Assembly: GCA_013331125.1 (NCBI GenBank)
Contig: DUGW01000065.1
Coordinates: 1 to 6,287, forward strand
DNA from: Candidatus Woesearchaeota archaeon
GTDB taxonomy: Archaea > Nanoarchaeota > Nanoarchaeia > Woesearchaeales > UBA11576
Reading direction: 5' to 3'
DNA length: 6,287 nucleotides
Shown here: piece after piece, positions 5,260 through 6,287 of the stretch
Layout: each line of letters begins with the position of its first letter
Numbering within the stretch: the stretch's first letter is position 1
Program-made: the position numbers and the translations under genes
Notes under the pieces: model-generated
Told to the model about the DNA's origin: nothing
Database searches by the model: none
The model's input: the letters and a program-made list of their open reading frames with translations, nothing else

Positions 5260-5790
5260 TCAAAGCTTGCCGTCAAACACGCAGGTACCGGCAGGCTGAG
5301 GCATCTCACTATACACCTTACTACGCATCTTGTAAAGGTCCTGGAGGGTGGCTTCATTGACCTTCTTGTAGCTGATGTCATTGCTCATCTGCTCCATCAG
5401 GTCACGCTGATAATTATCAAAAGCATCCTTGCCACAGGCCTGGATAAGCTGATCCAATTCCCTGTTGGCAACAAGGTCATATATGAGCTCCTTGTTCCTG
5501 CAGTCAAGATAGCCGAGATAGTTCATGATGGCGAGCTTAGGGTCATAGAAGGGGTTCTCACCGCCCCCCATCTCTTTGGTAGCGAACATGACAACATCCT
5601 TCTTGTAATCCTCGATCTTCAAGGCCTTGTTGCACTTCGTAGGTGCCATACCGCCGATCTGTTCGCCAGAAGAGAAAAGGATCCTGACGCCAGGAAGGAT
5701 GACGACGAGGGCCACAGCAAGGGCGATTATCAAAGCGACAATCACGACGATAAGCTTGCTCATACCATGCCGGTCATCATGGATCTTCAT
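5260..5790 (-). CDS. Membrane-anchored alpha-helical extracellular protein with four cysteines
   Basis: A 176-residue protein I cannot assign to a family. Residues 1-11 are short and charged, residues 12-32 form a transmembrane helix, and the rest is likely outside. The outer region looks mostly helical (for example DQLIQACGKDAFDNYQRDLM at about 113-132). Cysteines at 53, 97, 119 and 170 could form two disulfides. The start ATG at 5790 overlaps the stop of the preceding small gene as ATGA, so the two are probably translated together; a second in-frame ATG at 5763 would remove MKIHDDRHG but has no ribosome binding site. It lacks the terminal CC pair of the next genes but shares their single-anchor, cysteine-containing plan. 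Confidence 0.82.
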   Translation of the reverse strand: MKIHDDRHGMSKLIVVIVALIIALAVALVVILPGVRILFSSGEQIGGMAPTKCNKALKIEDYKKDVVMFATKEMGGGENPFYDPKLAIMNYLGYLDCRNKELIYDLVANRELDQLIQACGKDAFDNYQRDLMEQMSNDISYKKVNEATLQDLYKMRSKVYSEMPQPAGTCVFDGKL

Positions 5791-5987
5791 CCCATACCAC
5801 CCATGCGGCCGAACAGGTCCTTGAGAAGACCGCCCTGACTCCTCGAAGCACCGACGATTATTATTATCAGAACTATGAGCAGGGCAAGGAAGATAAGAAG
5901 ATACTGGATAGGGATGCCCATGACATCACCTTTCCTGCCAAGACGCTTCCATGCAGATCCATAGACTCTCTTCAATTTTCTGAGCAT
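5787..5987 (-). CDS. Single-helix membrane peptide with basic leader
   Basis: A 66-residue peptide. A strongly basic N-terminus (MLRKLKRVYGSAWKRLGRKGD) is followed by a helix at about residues 26-46 (IQYLLIFLALLIVLIIIIVG), then a short tail ending GRMGGMG. It has no cysteines. The RKGD-MxIP junction is like that in the 4264-4551 protein. The ATG at 5987 has AAGGT seven bases before it and a TATA box 26-27 bases before it. However, AAGGTGA also lies four bases before an internal in-frame ATG at 5921, which would give a 44-residue peptide of little more than the helix. I keep the longer form because its leader fits the style of its neighbours. It overlaps the next gene by four bases. It could be a membrane partner of that protein; function unknown. 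Confidence 0.68.
   Translation of the reverse strand: MLRKLKRVYGSAWKRLGRKGDVMGIPIQYLLIFLALLIVLIIIIVGASRSQGGLLKDLFGRMGGMG
5926..5932 (-). promoter_or_regulatory. Internal ribosome binding site AAGGTGA for a possible start at 5921
   Basis: AAGGTGA inside the small gene ends four bases before the in-frame ATG at 5921, the same spacing as the site at 5159-5165. It supports a second, shorter product or a shorter true gene. Confidence 0.4.
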
Positions 5988-6009
5988 ATCAAAGACCTTG
6001 TATGATTAT

Positions 6010-6025
6010 GTATAAAAGATTTTCT
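6010..6025 (-). promoter_or_regulatory. Archaeal TATA promoter for the 5987/5790 gene pair
   Basis: The minus strand reads AGAAAATCTTTTATAC, with the TATA-like TTTTATAC centred about 27 bases before the ATG at 5987. As with the amidase gene, transcription would begin at or one base before the ATG. The AAGGT site at 5999-5995 would then lie outside the message. Confidence 0.55.
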
Positions 6026-6046
6026 GTATGTGATAGAACCAGGGGC

Positions 6047-6287
6047 CTATCTGAACCTCTTGTCCATCTGGGAGACAGGGAGTTCCTGGCAGCCGATGCT
6101 CTTGAGCTTCTCAGTATTGTAGGGTGTCAAAGATACCACTGCTTGCGGGGTGGTAGGATCACTTGTCATATAGGCACCGACAGCTCCTAAACTAAAAAAC
6201 CCCAAACTGGCAGCTGCACCAATCTTAGCTGCTATGACTGCACCTCCCAGTCCGCCAGTCACAATCGTGATACCGATGGCAAGACCG
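6047..6287 (-). CDS. C-terminal part of a membrane protein, 5'-truncated by window edge
   Basis: The reading frame is open to the high end of the window and no ATG precedes the hydrophobic part, so about 79 C-terminal residues are seen and the start is missing. They comprise Gly/Ala-rich hydrophobic stretches (GLAIGITIVTGGLGGAVIAA, then SLGFFSLGAVGAYM) that could be one or two membrane helices, followed by a soluble tail of about 40 residues (TSDPTTPQAVVSLTPYNTEK, ending SQMDKRFR) with a single cysteine. An in-frame GTG at 6262 exists but has no ribosome binding site. The family is not recognisable from this fragment. A promoter for the next gene follows its TAG, so it likely belongs to a separate upstream unit. 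Confidence 0.65.
   Translation of the reverse strand, partial: GLAIGITIVTGGLGGAVIAAKIGAAASLGFFSLGAVGAYMTSDPTTPQAVVSLTPYNTEKLKSIGCQELPVSQMDKRFR

Overview
The window reads as chromosomal DNA from an archaeon, most likely a DPANN lineage of the Woesearchaeota/Pacearchaeota type. The reasons are direct: promoters here are TATA boxes (TTTATAAA, TTTATATA, TTTTATA) with purine-rich BRE-like bases just upstream. Two of them sit about 26 bases before an ATG, which suggests leaderless messages. The short proteins begin with KKAQGMS or K/R-G leaders followed at once by a long Ile/Val/Leu helix, a style I associate with these lineages and one that resembles archaeal class III (prepilin-type) signal peptides. 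The lineage is inferred from style; there is no rRNA or marker gene in the window.

All recognised genes lie on the minus strand, so transcription runs from high to low coordinates. In that order: (1) the C-terminal end of a membrane protein cut by the window edge (6047-6287). (2) A promoter and a two-gene unit: a 66-residue single-helix peptide (5787-5987) and, overlapping it by ATGA, a 176-residue anchored protein with four cysteines (5260-5790). (3) A promoter at about 5213-5227 and a tight six-gene unit running down to 2723. Five of these genes encode 91-128-residue proteins (4879-5154, 4564-4857, 4264-4551, 3978-4253, 3555-3941). Each has a short leader, one helix, and a cysteine-rich outer domain with an even cysteine count (6, 6, 8, 6, 8) that includes an adjacent CC pair 1-10 residues from the C-terminus. 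The sixth (2723-3544) is a 273-residue anchored protein with 13 cysteines and a Lys-rich tail. A T-rich tract follows it. (4) A promoter at 2623-2638 and a 741-residue membrane-anchored protein (375-2600) with a zinc-dependent N-acetylmuramoyl-L-alanine amidase (Amidase_2/PGRP-like) domain near its C-terminus. The next anchored gene follows after a few bases and runs off the low end (1-331).

Taken together, almost every product is a single-pass protein with a short basic inside end and its bulk outside the cell, and most carry many cysteines. My reading is a cell-surface module: a family of disulfide-stabilised, pilin-like or anchored mini-proteins beside a surface enzyme whose fold normally cuts bacterial peptidoglycan. 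Since archaea of this type are not known to make peptidoglycan, the enzyme may act on neighbouring or host-associated bacteria, or on some other amide-linked surface polymer. That functional link is inference. No prepilin peptidase, assembly ATPase or immunity gene is visible in the window. There is no RNA gene, CRISPR array, insertion sequence or origin that I can support, and no gene-free stretch exceeds about 125 bases.
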